DNA of 64,000 nt, from the NCBI GenBank assembly GCA_017307755.1, contig JAFKGQ010000005.1, positions 62,001 to 126,000 on the forward strand, read 5' to 3'. The notes under the pieces were generated by a model. The model saw only the letters and a program-made list of their open reading frames with translations. It ran no database searches and was not told the DNA's origin. This document shows positions 61,572 through 64,000 of the stretch, piece by piece (within the stretch, counting starts at the first letter, position 1; the number at the start of each line of letters is the position of its first letter). A program made the translations under genes and the position numbers. This DNA comes from Chitinophagaceae bacterium. GTDB lineage: Bacteria > Bacteroidota > Bacteroidia > Chitinophagales > Chitinophagaceae.

Positions 61572-62813
61572 ATGTCTGCTACCATTCAAGCCAACAAACT
61601 TTTCCTCGCCAGTCGTATCGCACTGATCTTTACTGCCATGACCTTTGCTTTTCGTGCGTCCCTGGAGGGCGTCTGGGGTAATGAGTTCCATTTGACGAAG
61701 GAACAGATAGGGTGGATATTCAGTCCCGCATTTTATGGGTTTACGCTTGCCATGATCTTTGGGGGGCCTTTGTGTGATGTGTTGGGGATGAAAAGACTTT
61801 TAGGGCTTGCTTTCATCGGTCATATTGCCGGGGTGGTTGTGTATCTGATGGCCGGGAATGCCACGATGCTATTTATCGGTACGTTGTGTACGGGTATCGG
61901 CAATGGGATGGTGGAGGCGGCTTGCAATCCGCTGACGGTGACGCTATATCCGAACAATAAGACGACGATGCTGAACAGGTTCCATGTCTGGTTTCCCGGC
62001 GGGTTTGCGGTGGGTGGTGTTATAGCGTATTTATTTATGGACCGGTTTCACCTGGACTGGCATGTGCTGATTGCCGTACTGTTTATTCCTGCCATTATAT
62101 ATGGATGGATGTTCTGGAGCCTGGAATTTCCCAAGACGGAGCGGGTTACCAGCGGTGTAAGCACCAAGGAAATGTTTATGTCCTGTCTTACACCGTTGTT
62201 CCTGGTCATGGTGGCCTGTATGTTCCTGACGGCGGCCACGGAACTAGGCACCAATCAATGGCTCGTTGCTTTGTTGCAAGGCGCCGGTGTCTCAGGGATC
62301 CTGGTGCTGGTGTTTATCAATGGCATCATGGCGTTGGGCAGGAGCTTTGCGGGACCGGTGGTACACCGGCTGAACCCGAATGTGATGCTTATTATTTCAG
62401 CGATCTTCGCCACTATCGGTCTTATTTTGCTGAGCAATGCCAATGGCTATGCGGCTTTTGGGGCTGCGCTGGTTTTTGCGGCGGGCATCTGCTTTTTCTG
62501 GCCCACTATGCTGGGTTTTGTGGCAGAGTATCTCCCAAAGACGGGTGCGCTGGGGCTTTCATTGATGGGAGGAGCGGGGATGTTCTCTGTATCGCTGATA
62601 CTTCCGGTGATGGGGAAATGGTTTGATAATTTCAGGGCGGCGGCTATTGCCACGGGGTCCACGCCTGCAGAGGCGGATCATCTTGCGGGCTCCGATACAT
62701 TTATGAAAGTGGCGATCATGCCTGCGATCCTGATCGTTGTCTTTGTGCTGATATACCTGGTGCGCCGGAAGTTTTATGCTGCTCATAAGCAGCAGGCGCA
62801 GGCGGCGCATTAA
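61572..62813 (+). CDS. MFS sugar transporter
   Basis: A 413-residue, twelve-helix major-facilitator protein resembling the hexose/fucose permease group of Bacteroidota. Visible segments are FAFRASLEGVWGNEFHLT, GGPLCDVLGMKRLLG (loop 2-3 motif), TGIGNGMVEAACNPL with charged residues inside helix 4, and a C-terminal positively charged tail. It probably imports the sugar or keto-sugar handled by the divergent operon. Confidence 0.88.
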   Translation: MSATIQANKLFLASRIALIFTAMTFAFRASLEGVWGNEFHLTKEQIGWIFSPAFYGFTLAMIFGGPLCDVLGMKRLLGLAFIGHIAGVVVYLMAGNATMLFIGTLCTGIGNGMVEAACNPLTVTLYPNNKTTMLNRFHVWFPGGFAVGGVIAYLFMDRFHLDWHVLIAVLFIPAIIYGWMFWSLEFPKTERVTSGVSTKEMFMSCLTPLFLVMVACMFLTAATELGTNQWLVALLQGAGVSGILVLVFINGIMALGRSFAGPVVHRLNPNVMLIISAIFATIGLILLSNANGYAAFGAALVFAAGICFFWPTMLGFVAEYLPKTGALGLSLMGGAGMFSVSLILPVMGKWFDNFRAAAIATGSTPAEADHLAGSDTFMKVAIMPAILIVVFVLIYLVRRKFYAAHKQQAQAAH

Positions 62814-62897
62814 TGCTTTTTTATCCATTAATGTGTTTTTAATTTTAAAGCATCACTTTTGTTAACGTTTACATTGGAACATTTTGTAACTTTCCCG

Positions 62898-62927
62898 GAA
62901 TCGCTGGAAGCGATTCGACCGAAGGTC
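62898..62927. repeat. Two adjoining hairpins before the TIM-barrel gene
   Basis: GAATCGCT-GGA-AGCGATTC (62898-62916) is immediately followed by GACC-GAA-GGTC (62917-62927). The second is the reverse complement of the GACCTTCGGTC element at 61390. They lie between the MFS stop and the -7 box at 62956, without a T-run. Confidence 0.5.
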
Positions 62928-62955
62928 AGATATTAGCTCATTGCGGGGAAAGGGG

Positions 62956-62963
62956 TAAATTTG
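62956..62963 (+). promoter_or_regulatory. -7 box for the exported TIM-barrel gene
   Basis: TAAATTTG matches TAnnTTTG and ends 29 bp before the ATG at 62993. Confidence 0.5.
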
Positions 62964-62992
62964 AACAGAGCCATTTTCCCGCACAAATTTTA

Positions 62993-63898
62993 ATGCTGGA
63001 ACCGAATATGCCTAATAAATCCTCCCGACGTCTTGCGATAAAGAATATCGTAGCTGGCACAGCCGCGTTGGGGACAACCAGTATACTGTCGTCTTTTCGT
63101 ACTCCCGAAGCAGCAAATCAAACGAACATGGCCTTGAAAGGTAATATCAATCACTCTGTATGCCGGTGGTGCTACGGGGATATCCCATTAGATAAATTAT
63201 GTGAAGCTGTAAAAAAGATAGGTTTTAGCGCTATTGACCTTGTAGGCCCCAAGGATTGGCCGATACTGAAACAGTATGGCATCTGGTCGTCCATGTGTAA
63301 TGGTGCGGAGATCAGTCTCACAAAAGGATGGAATCATACGGAATATCATGAGACATTAATAAAGAACTATACGGAGCATATCGACCTGGTGGCTCAGGCG
63401 GGATATAAGAATCTCATCTGTTTTAGCGGCAACTCCGAGGGGATGGACAGGGAGACGGGTATAAAGAATTGTGTGGAGGGGTTGAAGAAGATCATTGGAC
63501 AAGCGGAGAAGAAGGGTGTTACCATTGTAATGGAGCTGCTGAACAGCAAGGTGAATCATCCTGACCAGATGTGTGATAATTCGAAATGGGGGGTCGAGTT
63601 AGTGAAAAGGCTGGGGTCCGAGCATTTCAAGCTCCTGTACGATATCTATCATATGCAGATCGACGAGGGGGATGTGATCCGTACCATCCAGGACAACCAT
63701 CAATATTTTGCTCACTACCATACAGGCGGCGTTCCCGGCCGGCATGAGATCGATGACACGCAGGAGCTGTATTATCCGGCGATCATGCGGGCGATCGTTG
63801 CTACGGGATTCAAGGGTTATGTTGCACAGGAGTTCATTCCTGCAAAACAGGACAAGTTGAAATCCCTGGAAGAGGGCGTCAGGATTTGCGATATATGA
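62993..63898 (+). CDS. Tat-exported hydroxypyruvate-isomerase-like TIM-barrel protein
   Basis: A 301-residue protein. The twin-arginine-type signal is SRRLAIKNIVAGTAALG. The barrel has SVCRWCYGDIPLDKLC, FSAIDLVGPKDW, NLICFSGNSEGMD, the metal Glu in VMELLNSK, LLYDIYHMQIDEGD (Asp/His) and a late VAQEFIPAK (Glu). It is Hyi-like and probably isomerises a keto-sugar in the periplasm. An alternative ATG lies five codons later (63008). It is followed by the GMC oxidoreductase 30 bases downstream. Confidence 0.88.
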   Translation: MLEPNMPNKSSRRLAIKNIVAGTAALGTTSILSSFRTPEAANQTNMALKGNINHSVCRWCYGDIPLDKLCEAVKKIGFSAIDLVGPKDWPILKQYGIWSSMCNGAEISLTKGWNHTEYHETLIKNYTEHIDLVAQAGYKNLICFSGNSEGMDRETGIKNCVEGLKKIIGQAEKKGVTIVMELLNSKVNHPDQMCDNSKWGVELVKRLGSEHFKLLYDIYHMQIDEGDVIRTIQDNHQYFAHYHTGGVPGRHEIDDTQELYYPAIMRAIVATGFKGYVAQEFIPAKQDKLKSLEEGVRICDI

Positions 63899-63928
63899 TC
63901 CATTTAACTTTTATAAATAATAACGAAA

Positions 63929-64000
63929 ATGGCTGAAAATACGTACGATGCAATTGTGATTGGGAGTGGGGTCAGCGGAGGCTGGGCCGCCAAGGAGCTT
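63929..64000 (+). CDS. GMC-family FAD oxidoreductase, N-terminal part
   Basis: Only the first 24 codons are in the window. After MAENT they contain YDAIVIGSGVSGGWAAKEL, the FAD-binding GxGxxGG fingerprint of glucose-methanol-choline oxidoreductases. It has no signal peptide of its own; homologues in Bacteroidota are usually exported with a Tat-tagged small subunit. It would oxidise a sugar hydroxyl and pass electrons to a cytochrome c such as the one at 58588. Confidence 0.75.
   Translation, partial: MAENTYDAIVIGSGVSGGWAAKEL

Overview
The window looks like a chromosomal segment of a Bacteroidota bacterium, most likely a Chitinophagaceae-type soil or plant organism. The evidence is SusC/SusD proteins, FecI/FecR/TonB-receptor regulation, ATPase-less FtsX-type ABC permeases, a protein with a type IX secretion tail, DUF4249, LytTR and AraC regulators, and promoters carrying the Bacteroidota -7 box TAnnTTTG. 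GC content is moderate, except for an AT-richer stretch at about 24.2-26.2 kb.

Layout. 0-7.3 kb is mostly housekeeping: the end of an HI0933-type flavoprotein, a VOC protein, a HigBA-type toxin-antitoxin pair, ribosomal protein S1 with its terminator, a HAD phosphatase, an acyltransferase and a TPR protein. 7.3-17.9 kb holds a thioesterase and a small glycan-utilisation locus. One strand carries SusC, SusD, a clan-A glycosidase and a fucose/arabinose isomerase-family protein; the other carries an AraC regulator and a sulfatase. The SusC gene is split by a one-base frameshift. 17.9-22.9 kb has a dipeptide epimerase paired with a D-aminoacylase-like lipoprotein, a proline dehydrogenase and an unknown membrane protein. 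22.9-26.3 kb has tRNA-Val(GAC) followed by a structured element that repeats the tRNA 3' end, an ECF sigma factor with a very short anti-sigma-like partner, and an AAA/DUF234 ATPase preceded by a 52-bp tandem duplication.

26.3-42.9 kb contains a DinB protein, an ABC exporter, a secreted matrixin-like protease, an FtsX permease, an arylsulfotransferase-like lipoprotein, a complete sigma/anti-sigma/TonB-receptor/DUF4249 operon, a VWA protein whose signal peptide is put out of frame by one base, a secreted adenosine deaminase, and a Crp/Fnr regulator with a perfect palindrome just before its start. 42.9-50.3 kb is a minus-strand run. It includes the most interesting locus of the window: an 81-residue peptide with a CLGCHSG motif overlapping a DUF692 (multinuclear iron oxidase, MNIO) gene that has an extra C-terminal domain. 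I read this as a RiPP precursor and its modifying enzyme. A histidine kinase and a LytTR regulator lie upstream and an FtsX permease downstream.

50.3-54.6 kb has an AraC/DinB pair, a small lipoprotein, and a BlaI/BlaR1-type regulator and protease pair whose sensor is a coiled coil. 54.7-64 kb is a sugar-oxidation locus: two Gfo/Idh/MocA oxidoreductases, ThuA, DUF1080 (3-keto-disaccharide hydrolase family), a c-type cytochrome lipoprotein, two TIM-barrel isomerases, an MFS sugar transporter and the start of a GMC oxidoreductase. Together these fit oxidative (3-keto) cleavage of glycosides.
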